A stretch of 35,740 nucleotides of DNA, taken from contig WHSZ01000062.1 of NCBI GenBank assembly GCA_009379845.1, positions 1 through 35,740 of the forward strand, read 5' to 3'. Each line of letters begins with the position of its first letter. The stretch's first letter is position 1. Source of the DNA: Pseudonocardiaceae bacterium. GTDB lineage: Bacteria > Actinomycetota > Actinomycetes > Mycobacteriales > Pseudonocardiaceae. Shown piece by piece: positions 14,676 through 22,462 of this stretch. The notes under the pieces were generated by a model that saw nothing but the letters and a program-made list of their open reading frames with translations, was not told the origin of the DNA and made no database searches. The translations under genes were made by a program, and so were the position numbers.

Positions 14676-16163
14676 ATGCCGCCGACAACGATCGGCAAGC
14701 AACTCACGCCCCTCGAGTCGGTAATACGACGCTGCATCGATGTGCTCCCTGCGGACGCCGTGATCACCGACCCGCAGCGGCTGCGGACCTACGAGTGCGA
14801 CGGCTTGGCCAGCTACCGGGTCGTGCCGGCCGTAGTGGTACTGCCGGAGAACGCCGAGCAGGTGCAGCAGGTGGTGCGCGGCTGCGCGGAACACGGCGTG
14901 CCGTTCGTGGCCCGTGGATCGGGCACCGGGCTGTCCGGCGGCGCCCTGCCGCACGCCGAGGGCGTGCTGCTGGTGACCTCGAAGATGCGCCGCATCCTGG
15001 AAATCGACGTCGCGAATGAGCGCGCCGTCGTCGAGCCGGGCGTCATCAACCTCGACGTCAGCAAGGCCGCCGCGCCGTACGGCTACTACTTCGCACCGGA
15101 CCCGTCCAGCCAGCAGGTGTGCTCGGTCGGCGGCAACGTGGCTGAGAACTCCGGTGGTGCGCACTGCCTCAAGTACGGCTTCACCACCAACCACATCCTC
15201 GGCCTCGAGGCGGTGCTGCCCGACGGTGAGCTCGTCGAGCTCGGCGGCGCCGCGCGGGAGGGGCCGGGGTACGACCTGCTCGGCGCGTTCATCGGCAGCG
15301 AGGGAACGCTCGGCGTGGTCACCAAGATCACCGTGCGGCTGCTGCGCAAACCCGAGGCGGTGCAGACGTTGCTTGCCGGTTTCCCGTCCACCGACGAGGC
15401 CGGCGCCGCGGTATCGGCGATCATCGCGGGTGGGGTCACACCCGCGGCGATCGAGATGATGGACGCACTCGCCATCGAGGCCGCCGAGCAGGCCGTGCAG
15501 TGCGGCTATCCGGACGGGGCCGGCGCGGTGCTGGTGGTGGAACTGGACGGCCCGGCCGCCGAAGTGGAGTACACCTTCGCCGAGGTCAAACGGCACTGCG
15601 GCGAGCACGGCGCGTTCGAGATCCGGGTGGCGGCGGACGATGCCGAGCGGGCGATGATCTGGAAGGGCCGCAAATCGGCCTTCGCGGCGGTCGGCCGGAT
15701 CAGCCCGGACTACATCGTGCAGGACGGCGTGATCCCGCGAACCGCACTGCCCGAAGTGCTCGGTCGTATCTCGCGGCTATCAGCCGAGTCCGGCGTGCGG
15801 GTCGCCAACGTGTTCCACGCGGGAGACGGAAACCTGCACCCGCTTGTGCTGTTCGACGACTCCCAGCCGGGCGCGGCCGAGCGCGCCGAGGAGGTTTCCG
15901 GCGCGATCCTCGATCTGTGTATCGAGCACGGCGGCTCGATCACCGGCGAGCACGGGGTCGGCGCCGACAAGATCAAGTACATGGGGCGCATGTTCACCGA
16001 CGACGACCTGGACACCATGCAGCGCGTGCGTTGCGCCTTCGATCCGGCAGCGCTGTGCAACCCTGGAAAGGTCTTCCCCACGCCGAGGTTGTGCGGCGAG
16101 GTGCCTGGGCCGCGGCGCGGCGCGCATCCCCTCGTCGAAGAGGGATTGGCGACGCAGTTCTGA
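14676..16163 (+). CDS. glcD: Glycolate oxidase subunit GlcD (FAD-linked)
   Basis: 495 residues. The FAD-binding (PCMH) domain spans ~45-225, with ARGSGTGLSGGALPHAEGVL (~79-98), the PDPSSQQ and SVGGNVAENSGGAHC flavin-binding segments (~141-164), and GSEGTLGVVTKITVRLL (~207-223). The C-terminal substrate domain carries NVFHAGDGNLHPLVLFD and TGEHGVGADK, ending in the NPGKVFPTP signature. GlcD oxidises glycolate (or a related 2-hydroxyacid) to glyoxylate and passes electrons via GlcE/GlcF to the quinone pool. GGAGG lies 7 bases before the ATG. It is the first gene of glcDEF; its stop overlaps a small ATG-started reading frame at the duplicated junction. Confidence 0.93.
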   Translation: MPPTTIGKQLTPLESVIRRCIDVLPADAVITDPQRLRTYECDGLASYRVVPAVVVLPENAEQVQQVVRGCAEHGVPFVARGSGTGLSGGALPHAEGVLLVTSKMRRILEIDVANERAVVEPGVINLDVSKAAAPYGYYFAPDPSSQQVCSVGGNVAENSGGAHCLKYGFTTNHILGLEAVLPDGELVELGGAAREGPGYDLLGAFIGSEGTLGVVTKITVRLLRKPEAVQTLLAGFPSTDEAGAAVSAIIAGGVTPAAIEMMDALAIEAAEQAVQCGYPDGAGAVLVVELDGPAAEVEYTFAEVKRHCGEHGAFEIRVAADDAERAMIWKGRKSAFAAVGRISPDYIVQDGVIPRTALPEVLGRISRLSAESGVRVANVFHAGDGNLHPLVLFDDSQPGAAERAEEVSGAILDLCIEHGGSITGEHGVGADKIKYMGRMFTDDDLDTMQRVRCAFDPAALCNPGKVFPTPRLCGEVPGPRRGAHPLVEEGLATQF

Positions 16164-16194
16164 TGGCCACGGAGGTCTGATGGCCACGGAGGCC
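16161..16194 (+). repeat. 17-base tandem duplication at the glcD-glcE junction
   Basis: TGATGGCCACGGAGGTC is followed directly by a copy differing at one base (TGATGGCCACGGAGGCC). Each copy holds a TGATG stop/start overlap. The first ATG (16163) reads only Met-Ala-Thr-Glu-Val before a TGA that overlaps the second ATG (16180), which begins GlcE. The GGAGG in copy 1 now lies just ahead of the true GlcE start. Confidence 0.9.
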
Positions 16195-17421
16195 GAGAAG
16201 GCACTGATCACCGCGCTCGGTGCGGAGAACGTGCGGGACGGGCAGCACAGCGACGAGATCGGCGGGATACGGCCGCGGCTGGTCGCCTCGGTGGACGGTA
16301 CCGAGTCCACGGCGGCGGCGATGCGCGTCGCCGCCGAGTACGACCTGCGTGTGGTGCCGCGCGGATCGGGCAGCAAGCTCGAATGGTGCGGCCAGCCGGA
16401 CGACGTCGACGTGGTGCTGGATGTCTCGCCGGCAACCGGGATCGTGGAGCACGCGGCCGGTGATCTGGTTGTGCACGTCAAGGCCGGCACCACGATCGCC
16501 GACGTGCAGTACGCGGTCGGCGTGGCCGGGCAGCAACTGGCCATCGACCAGCCGCTTTCGCTGGCCACCGCCGGTGGTGTCATCGCGACGGCGACGTCCG
16601 GCCCGTGCCGGTACTCCTACGGCGGCGTCCGCGACCTGCTCATCGGCATCACCGTGGTGCGCGCGGACGGCACCGTGACCACCTCAGGTGGCAAGGTCGT
16701 CAAGAACGTCGCGGGCTACGACCTCGGCAAGATCTACACCGGGTCGTTCGGCACCCTTGGCGTGATCACCGAAGCGATCTTCCGGCTGCACCCGCTTCCC
16801 GACGAGAACCGGTGGATCTCGCTCACCGTCGCTGACATCCCCTCCGCCACCGAGGGCGTGGATCTGATCAGGCACTCGCAGGCCATGCCCGCGGCCATCG
16901 AGGTGGACGACGCGGACGGGTCGATCACGGTGTGCGCGCAGCTTTCCGGGCGGCCGAACGCCACCCACGCGCGCGCCGTCGAGTTGGCAGCCGCGCTCGG
17001 CGAGCACGCGGAGGTTCTTGAGCGGGCGCCGGAATGGTGGGGAGGGTACCCGTTCGACCAGGGCGGCATCGGCCTGCGAATCGGGGTGGCACCGGCGAAA
17101 CTCGCCGACGCGCTCGCCGCCGTGCGGGACGCCGCGTCGGGCGCGGGCGTGTCGCCGACGGTGCGCGGCGCAGCCGGCCTCGGCGTTCTGCACGTGGCGC
17201 TGCCTGGGAAGACCGAGCCCGGCACCCTCGCCGGGTTCGTCGCGACACTGCGCGAGCGGTGCGAATACGCGGTACTGGTTAACGGCCCGAAGCCGGCCGT
17301 CGACACCGTCGACGTGTGGGGCCAGATCGAGCCCGGCGTGCTGAACCTCATGCGGCGCACGAAAGACCAGTTCGACCCGGAGCACCGGCTGGCCCCCGGC
17401 CGTTTCGTGGGAGGGATCTGA
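16180..17421 (+). CDS. glcE: Glycolate oxidase subunit GlcE (FAD-binding)
   Basis: 413 residues. A second PCMH-type FAD domain: VVPRGSGSKLEWCG (~58-71), DQPLSLATAGGVIATATSGP, then GGKVVKNVAGYDLGKIYTGSFGTLGVI (~170-196). PGRFVGG closes the protein. It lacks the long GlcD substrate domain, as expected for GlcE. The ATG at 16180 is the second of two created by the junction duplication; the first is followed by a stop after five codons. The stop overlaps the glcF start (TGATG). Confidence 0.92.
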   Translation: MATEAEKALITALGAENVRDGQHSDEIGGIRPRLVASVDGTESTAAAMRVAAEYDLRVVPRGSGSKLEWCGQPDDVDVVLDVSPATGIVEHAAGDLVVHVKAGTTIADVQYAVGVAGQQLAIDQPLSLATAGGVIATATSGPCRYSYGGVRDLLIGITVVRADGTVTTSGGKVVKNVAGYDLGKIYTGSFGTLGVITEAIFRLHPLPDENRWISLTVADIPSATEGVDLIRHSQAMPAAIEVDDADGSITVCAQLSGRPNATHARAVELAAALGEHAEVLERAPEWWGGYPFDQGGIGLRIGVAPAKLADALAAVRDAASGAGVSPTVRGAAGLGVLHVALPGKTEPGTLAGFVATLRERCEYAVLVNGPKPAVDTVDVWGQIEPGVLNLMRRTKDQFDPEHRLAPGRFVGGI

Positions 17422-18743
17422 TGACCGAGAACTCGGCACCCGACGTGTTCGGTGCGTTCGACGCGCAGCATCCGCCACAGCGCGAGCTCATCGACGACTG
17501 TGTCCACTGTGGATTCTGTCTGCCGGCGTGCCCGACCTACGACCTGTGGGGCGAGGAGATGGACTCGCCGCGTGGCCGGATCTACCTGATGAAGGAAGGA
17601 CTGGAAGGCGAGCCGATGTCCGACAGCATGGTCGGGCATTTCGACAACTGCCTTGGCTGCATGGCGTGCGTAACGGCCTGTCCCTCCGGTGTGCAGTACG
17701 GCACGCTGATCACCGAGACCCGCGCTCAGGTGGAACGCCAGCACAAGCGCGGCCGCGGCGAGCGCCTGCTGCGCGGGATAATCTTCTCGACGTTCCCGTA
17801 CCCTCGCCGGCTCAAGGCGATGCGTGGCGCACTGGCGCTTTACCAGAGGCTGCGGATTGACAAACTGCTCAGGCGATCCGGCCTGCTGGCGAAGCTGCCG
17901 GAGAACCTTCAGGTCATGGAGTCACTGGCGCCGCCGATCAGCCGCACAACGAAACTCGGGCGGCACGTTCCGGCGCAACGGAACCGGCGGGCGACGGTCG
18001 GCATGATCACCGGCTGCGTGCAGGGCGCGTTCTTCCCTGACGTGAACGTGGCGACGGCGCGCGTGCTGGCCGCCGAGGGGTGCGACGTGGTGATCCCGAA
18101 GCCGCAGGGATGCTGCGGTGCGTTGAGTGAGCACTCCGGGCGCGAGCAGGAGGCTGTCAAGTTCGCCCGCAAGCTGCTCGACACCTTCGAGGAAGCCGAT
18201 GTCGACTACGTCGTGATCAACTCGGCGGGGTGCGGCTCCGCTCTGAAGGAGTATCCGCGGTTGCTGCGCGACGACCCGGACTACGCGGAGCGGGCCGAAC
18301 GGTTCTCCGCGCGGGTGCGGGACATCTCCGAGCTGCTCACCGAACTGGGGCCGGTGGCCGAGCGGCACCCGCTGCCCGTGCAGATCGCGTACCACGACGC
18401 CTGTCACCTCAGCCACGGCCAGGGAATCCGGTCGCAGCCACGGGAACTGCTGGCCGCGGTCCCTGAACTGGAGATCCGGGAGATCAACCGCGCCGAGCTG
18501 TGCTGCGGCTCGGCCGGGGTGTACAACCTGCTGCAGCCGAGGGCCGCGCGGGAACTCGGCGACCGCAAGGCGGAAAACGTGCTGGCAACCGGGGCGTCCA
18601 TGCTGGTCACCGCGAACCCCGGCTGCTCGATGCAGATCCGCAACGCCCTTGAACGGCGCGGCGAGCAGCTGCCGATGGCGCACACGGTGCAGATCCTCGA
18701 CGCGTCGATCCGGGGCCTCGGCGCCAGATCGCTTGGCACGTGA
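17421..18743 (+). CDS. glcF: Glycolate oxidase iron-sulfur subunit GlcF
   Basis: 440 residues. Two [4Fe-4S] ferredoxin motifs near the N-terminus: CVHCGFCLPACP (cysteines ~27/30/33/37) and CLGCMACVTACPSG (~77/80/83/87). Two CCG domains follow: PQGCCGALSEHSG with NSAGCGSALKEY, and YHDACHLSHGQG with ELCCGSAGVYN and ANPGCSMQI. All ligand cysteines are present. GlcF carries electrons from the GlcD/GlcE flavins to membrane quinone. ATG overlaps the glcE stop by one base. A 206-base, increasingly AT-rich gap follows. Confidence 0.94.
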   Translation: MTENSAPDVFGAFDAQHPPQRELIDDCVHCGFCLPACPTYDLWGEEMDSPRGRIYLMKEGLEGEPMSDSMVGHFDNCLGCMACVTACPSGVQYGTLITETRAQVERQHKRGRGERLLRGIIFSTFPYPRRLKAMRGALALYQRLRIDKLLRRSGLLAKLPENLQVMESLAPPISRTTKLGRHVPAQRNRRATVGMITGCVQGAFFPDVNVATARVLAAEGCDVVIPKPQGCCGALSEHSGREQEAVKFARKLLDTFEEADVDYVVINSAGCGSALKEYPRLLRDDPDYAERAERFSARVRDISELLTELGPVAERHPLPVQIAYHDACHLSHGQGIRSQPRELLAAVPELEIREINRAELCCGSAGVYNLLQPRAARELGDRKAENVLATGASMLVTANPGCSMQIRNALERRGEQLPMAHTVQILDASIRGLGARSLGT

Positions 18744-18949
18744 GCCGCGCCCGGACGTCCCTTGGGTGAGCGCGGTGCCTCTCCGAGGCCATGCCATTAG
18801 CGGACGATAAGCGATGATTCCTCACCCACATGCGAGCCCGTTCGCGCAACGTGGAGACAACCCGCGGTACCGTTCATGGATTCTTTACAAACGCGAAGAA
18901 TGGTATTTCTTACTCGAACATATTATCGGTTACCTGATATCATAAAACC

Positions 18950-20350
18950 ATGCACAGCGAATCGGTGGCTGACCCGCCCGCGGTGGACTGGGAATGGCTT
19001 GTCGCGATGGACTCGTCCCGGGACGAAGCCGGCTGGTTCGACGAGGCCGCCCTGGTCGAAGAAGATCGCTACCGGGCCGAGGAAGCGCCGTTTGACGATG
19101 TGCCGGTCTCCGAGATGGATGCCCCGCAGCTGGTGGATTACCTGCGCCGCGGCCGGAAAGTGGTGGCTCAATGGCAGGCGGCCATGACCAAGGCGACCGC
19201 CCGGTTCGGGGATCTGCGGGCCGCGGAAGGTGAGGCGATGGAAACCTTCGCGGCCGATGAGATCGGGGTGACGCTGATGCTCTCCCCGGTTTCGGCGGGC
19301 AACCGGATGAGCGAAGCGAGCGATGTGGTTGCCAGGTTGCCGGACACGATGGCCGCCTTCGCACGCGGGGATGTCGACGCCCAGCACGTGTGGGCCATCG
19401 CCGAAGTCACCAAACCGTTGTCGGCGGGAAAGGCCCGCGAAGTGGAAGCCCGAGTGCTGCCCAAAGCGGCACAGCCAGTCGGGCGATTAAGACAACGCCT
19501 GCGCTATCACGTGGCCAAGGTCGACCCCGAAGGGGCGAAGGAGCGCCGCCGACAGCGGCAACGCGACCGCACCGTCGAATACAACCCTAAAGACGACGGC
19601 ATGGCGTCCCTCTACGCGTTGCTACCGGCCGAGTACGCCCAAGCGGCCTTCCACCGGATCTGTGGCCTAGCCGAGAAGGCCAAGACTCCGGAGGACACCC
19701 GCTCCGCGGAGCAACGTCGCGCGGACGTGTTGACCGAGTTGCTGCTCGGGGCCAACCAGGAACACGTGCGCACGGAGATTCAGGTACTGGTGCCCGCGAC
19801 CGTACTGGCTGGTGCTTCCGAGCATCCCGGCGAACTGGCCGGCTACGGACCACTGGACGCCGACACGGTGCGCGAACTCGCTCGCAACGCCACCTGGCGC
19901 CGGATACTCACCGACCCCGCCACCGGCGTGGTGCGCGACGTCGGACGCAAACGGTATCCATCACCCGCGTTGGCCGATTACATCCGCATGCGGGATCGCA
20001 CCTGCCGGTTTCCGGGATGCCCCAGGCCGGCGGCCCGGTGCGAGATCGACCATTCCATCCCCGTCTCGCGAGGCGGGACAACGAGCGAGGACAACCTCGG
20101 GCCGATGTGCCCACATCATCATCACGCCAAAGACCACGGCCCTTGGAAACTCCACCAACCCACGCCGGGGCACTTCATCTGGACCAGCCCACCGGCCAGA
20201 AATTCGAAGTCACTCCCGAACCACTCGCCGAACCCGAACCACCAGCACCATCAGCACCACCCGACGACCCACCGCCATTCTGAGTTCGTCGATACCGGCA
20301 TTCCGACCGGACAGCAGAAGAGCCCCGCGTGCCTCGCTGCATCGAATTAG
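18950..20350 (+). CDS. DUF222/HNH endonuclease-signature protein with frameshifted C-terminus
   Basis: 466 residues as read. DUF222 covers ~60-320; the HNH domain (~344-396) shows YIRMRDRTCRFPGCPRPAARC, EIDHSIPVSRGG, DNLGPMC and HHHHAKDHG, with the zinc cysteines and the catalytic DH intact. After FIWTSP (~residue 413) the frame turns into an odd Asn/His/Pro-rich tail, whereas the normal family ending lies in the next frame. A one-base loss in the CCC run at 20188-20190 explains this. Such genes are numerous in actinomycete genomes and suspected to be mobile or dispersed elements; no target is known. The leader is AT-rich with no ribosome site, suggesting a leaderless start. Confidence 0.85.
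   Translation: MHSESVADPPAVDWEWLVAMDSSRDEAGWFDEAALVEEDRYRAEEAPFDDVPVSEMDAPQLVDYLRRGRKVVAQWQAAMTKATARFGDLRAAEGEAMETFAADEIGVTLMLSPVSAGNRMSEASDVVARLPDTMAAFARGDVDAQHVWAIAEVTKPLSAGKAREVEARVLPKAAQPVGRLRQRLRYHVAKVDPEGAKERRRQRQRDRTVEYNPKDDGMASLYALLPAEYAQAAFHRICGLAEKAKTPEDTRSAEQRRADVLTELLLGANQEHVRTEIQVLVPATVLAGASEHPGELAGYGPLDADTVRELARNATWRRILTDPATGVVRDVGRKRYPSPALADYIRMRDRTCRFPGCPRPAARCEIDHSIPVSRGGTTSEDNLGPMCPHHHHAKDHGPWKLHQPTPGHFIWTSPPARNSKSLPNHSPNPNHQHHQHHPTTHRHSEFVDTGIPTGQQKSPACLAASN
20188..20283 (+). other. Displaced original C-terminus of the HNH gene
   Basis: In the frame from 20191 the sequence reads TGQKFEVTPEPLAEPEPP and ends PDDPPPF at a TGA (20281-20283). This is the customary ending of DUF222-HNH proteins after W-T-S-P. 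It is out of frame with the gene by one base. The shift lies at the C run 20188-20190, and it makes the protein 22 residues longer than the presumed ancestor. Confidence 0.8.
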
Positions 20351-20424
20351 TCCGAAGTCGGAGGTTCAGTACCCCGCTCCCTGGGTAGCATGGTGGTTAC
20401 GTTGCGCTTCCCCAGGAGGGCACC

Positions 20425-20604
20425 ATGGCCCGCGAACACACGCTGGACCGGTTGCTCAGAGCGTGGCGGGAAGACATCGACAGCGAGCCCTTCCCCGTCA
20501 TCGCCGATGTGAATCTGCCAAGGCAAACCCGCCGCCAGCTACGGGCGGACCCGAACCGGAACAACCGACCCGACCACGGCCGGCCACCCACCAGGAACCA
20601 CTGA
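20425..20604 (+). CDS. Small 59-residue hypothetical protein
   Basis: ATG at 20425 follows a strong AGGAGG (20413-20418) at proper spacing. The 59-residue product begins MAREHTLDRLLRAWREDIDS, continues EPFPVIADVNLPRQT, and ends in an Arg/Asn/Pro-rich tail. The N-terminal half would form an amphipathic helix; no signal peptide or membrane segment is present. I do not recognise the family. It lies 74 bases after the HNH gene on the same strand. The ribosome site and the acidic/hydrophobic patterning make it likely to be translated; the low-complexity tail could be a decayed end. Confidence 0.55.
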   Translation: MAREHTLDRLLRAWREDIDSEPFPVIADVNLPRQTRRQLRADPNRNNRPDHGRPPTRNH

Positions 20605-20702
20605 CTCGCGCGGCGGTTCCGCGATGTGGAGCCTGGGCTCCGGCTCACCGGTCGGGGATCGTGGCCCCTACGAGGCGCATGGCGTGGCCGCGGCGCCGCG
20701 CT

Positions 20703-20801
20703 GCGCCTGGCAACCGTCATGTAGCCGCCGATCGCGGCGTTGATCACCCGGGTGCCGTCCCAGGTTGCCGGCACGTTGCGGAGAAACTCCAACTCCGGCG
20801 C
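20703..20801 (-). pseudogene. Fragment resembling the C-terminus of a glycoside hydrolase (GH97-like)
   Basis: On the minus strand APELEFLRNVPATWDGTRV, followed by NAAIGGYMTVARR, resembles the conserved VPTTWDETR...GYVVVARR end segment of GH97-type alpha-glucosidases. No start, catalytic domain or proper end accompanies it. It lies antisense between the small ORF and the reductase operon. I treat it as a relic left by deletion. The match is from memory of the motif and covers about 33 residues only. Confidence 0.4.
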
Positions 20802-20802
20802 G

Positions 20803-20827
20803 GGCCGCTAGATCCGATCTAGCGGCC
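20803..20827. promoter_or_regulatory. Strong palindromic operator upstream of the FMN reductase-DrrAB operon
   Basis: GGCCGCTAGAT and ATCTAGCGGCC are perfect 11-base arms around CCG. A further half-site, ATCTAGCG, occurs at 20839-20846, 12 bases further on. The sites lie 26-70 bases before the reductase start, where a repressor would block the promoter. CTAG is rare in such GC-rich DNA, so three copies here are notable. Confidence 0.7.
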
Positions 20828-20871
20828 GTCTCGCGCGAATCTAGCGCCTTCTGGATGACAGGAGGTGCGCG

Positions 20872-21453
20872 ATGCGGAGCGAGAACGCGGCGGCGTTGCG
20901 GGTAGTCGTGATCATCGGCAGTACCAGGGAAGGGCGGCTCGGCGACACGATCGGCGACTGGTTCGTCGAGCAGGCGCGACGGCGCGCGGACATCGACCCG
21001 AGCACCGTCGATCTCGCCGGCTTCGACTTCCCGGCGAGCTACCCCCTTGTCGCGAGCGACGGGATGCTCGACTTCGTTCAGCGAATCGAGCGGGCGGACG
21101 GGTTCGTCGTCGTCACGCCGGAGTACAACCGCAGCTTTCCCGCTTCGCTGAAGCAGGCTATCGACTACGCCTACGACGAATGGCACGCCAAACCGGTCGG
21201 GTTCGTCTCCTACGGCTGCCGCTCGACGGGGCTGTACGCCGTCGAGCAGCTGCGCGCGGTTTTCACAGAGCTGCACGTCGTGACGATGCGCGACAGCGTG
21301 AGCTTCAACCTCCTTGACGGCGACGTCGACGACACCGGAGCACCGCTGGAGGCCGCCACGCGGGGCCGGCTGGGCCAGGCCGTCAACACCATGCTCGATC
21401 AGCTCGTCTGGTGGGGCCGCGCGCTTCGCGCCGCTCGCCCATACATCTGCTGA
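20872..21453 (+). CDS. NAD(P)H-dependent FMN reductase
   Basis: 193 residues of flavodoxin-like fold. GSTREGRLGDTIGDWF (~16-31) binds the FMN phosphate, and VVTPEYNRSFPASLKQAIDYAYDEW is the family signature around the isoalloxazine site. The family reduces FMN, quinones or azo compounds with NAD(P)H in the cytosol. ACAGGAGG gives a clear ribosome site. It precedes the DrrA-like gene by 19 bases and is probably co-transcribed, which suggests a detoxification cassette that reduces and exports a toxic aromatic or quinone; that role is inference. Confidence 0.92.
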   Translation: MRSENAAALRVVVIIGSTREGRLGDTIGDWFVEQARRRADIDPSTVDLAGFDFPASYPLVASDGMLDFVQRIERADGFVVVTPEYNRSFPASLKQAIDYAYDEWHAKPVGFVSYGCRSTGLYAVEQLRAVFTELHVVTMRDSVSFNLLDGDVDDTGAPLEAATRGRLGQAVNTMLDQLVWWGRALRAARPYIC

Positions 21454-21472
21454 CACAAGGAAGGGGATATCC

Positions 21473-22462
21473 ATGAGTAAGGACACGACCGACCCGGCGA
21501 TCGAGACGCACGCGCTGGCCAAGTCGTTCGGCAAAACCCGTGCGGTGAACGGTGTGGACCTCACGGTGCCCGCGGGCACCGTGTACGGCGTGCTCGGTCC
21601 GAACGGCGCCGGGAAGACGACGGCGGTCCGGATGCTGGCCACCTTGCTGCGGCCGGACGGCGGCGAGGCACGCGTGTTCGGCCGCGACGTGGTGCGCGAG
21701 GCGGACGCGGTGCGCGGCCGGGTCAGCCTGACGGGGCAGTACGCCTCGGTGGACGAGGATCTGACCGGGACGGAGAACCTGGTGCTGCTTGGGCGCCTGC
21801 TCGGGCACCGCAAACCCGCGGCACGGGAACGGTCCGCGCGGTTGCTCGAGGCGTTCGGGTTGGCCGAGGCAGCCGACCGCCAGGTCAAGAACTACTCGGG
21901 CGGTATGCGGCGACGCATCGACATCGCGGCGAGCATCGTCAAGACACCGGATCTGCTTTTTCTCGACGAGCCAACCGCGGGCCTCGACCCCCGCAGCCGC
22001 AACCAGGTGTGGGACATCGTGCGGGTCATCGTGGCCAAGGGCACGACGGTGATGCTGACGACCCAGTACCTCGAAGAGGCGGACCATCTCGCGTCCCGCA
22101 TCGCGGTGATCGACCACGGCAAGGTGATCGCCGAAGGCACCCCCCGTGAGTTGAAGTCGTCCGTCGGCGCGGGCTCGATCCAGGTGCGGCTGCGGGATGC
22201 CGCGCAACGACCGGACGCCGAGCGCGTGCTGGCTCGCGCGCTCGGGACCTCGGTCGCGCTCGCGGCCGACCCGGTGGAGCTGACCGCCCGCGTCTCGGGC
22301 GAGGAGTCGGGCAGCGACACGGCCGAGCACGCTTCCCGCGCGCTCGCCGAGCTGGGGCGGGCCGGCATCACCGTCGACGACTTCTCCCTCGGCCAGCCAA
22401 GCCTGGACGAGGTGTTTCTCGCCCTAACCGATCACACCACCCAGGAGGAGGCGGCGGCATGA
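21473..22462 (+). CDS. DrrA-family ABC transporter ATPase
   Basis: 329 residues. Walker A GPNGAGKTT (~42-50), Q-loop SLTGQYASVDEDLTGTENL, signature YSGGMRRRIDIAAS, Walker B LLFLDEPTAGLDP, and H-loop region LTTQYLEEADHLA. The DrrA subgroup is recognised by the LTGQYA segment and by the C-terminal DDFSLGQPSLDEVFLALT. These ATPases energise export of daunorubicin-like drugs or lipids. AAGGAAGGGG precedes the ATG. The stop overlaps the permease start (ATGA). Confidence 0.94.
   Translation: MSKDTTDPAIETHALAKSFGKTRAVNGVDLTVPAGTVYGVLGPNGAGKTTAVRMLATLLRPDGGEARVFGRDVVREADAVRGRVSLTGQYASVDEDLTGTENLVLLGRLLGHRKPAARERSARLLEAFGLAEAADRQVKNYSGGMRRRIDIAASIVKTPDLLFLDEPTAGLDPRSRNQVWDIVRVIVAKGTTVMLTTQYLEEADHLASRIAVIDHGKVIAEGTPRELKSSVGAGSIQVRLRDAAQRPDAERVLARALGTSVALAADPVELTARVSGEESGSDTAEHASRALAELGRAGITVDDFSLGQPSLDEVFLALTDHTTQEEAAA

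Noticed and set aside
13231..14688. Long open frame extending the VOC gene to 485 residues
   Set aside because: The upstream part is antisense to the WYL and hydrolase fragments; the VOC homology and ribosome site place the start at 13647.
14616..15608. 330-codon frame antisense to glcD
   Set aside because: Shadow of a clear glcD gene; composition rich in Arg, His and Gly with no domain.
16163..16180. Five-codon frame (Met-Ala-Thr-Glu-Val) as a gene in its own right
   Set aside because: It is best explained as a by-product of the 17-base duplication; kept as a finding rather than a coding feature.
18777..18789. Small hairpin GCCTC-TCC-GAGGC after glcF as terminator
   Set aside because: Only a 5-base stem with no U-run; too weak to call.
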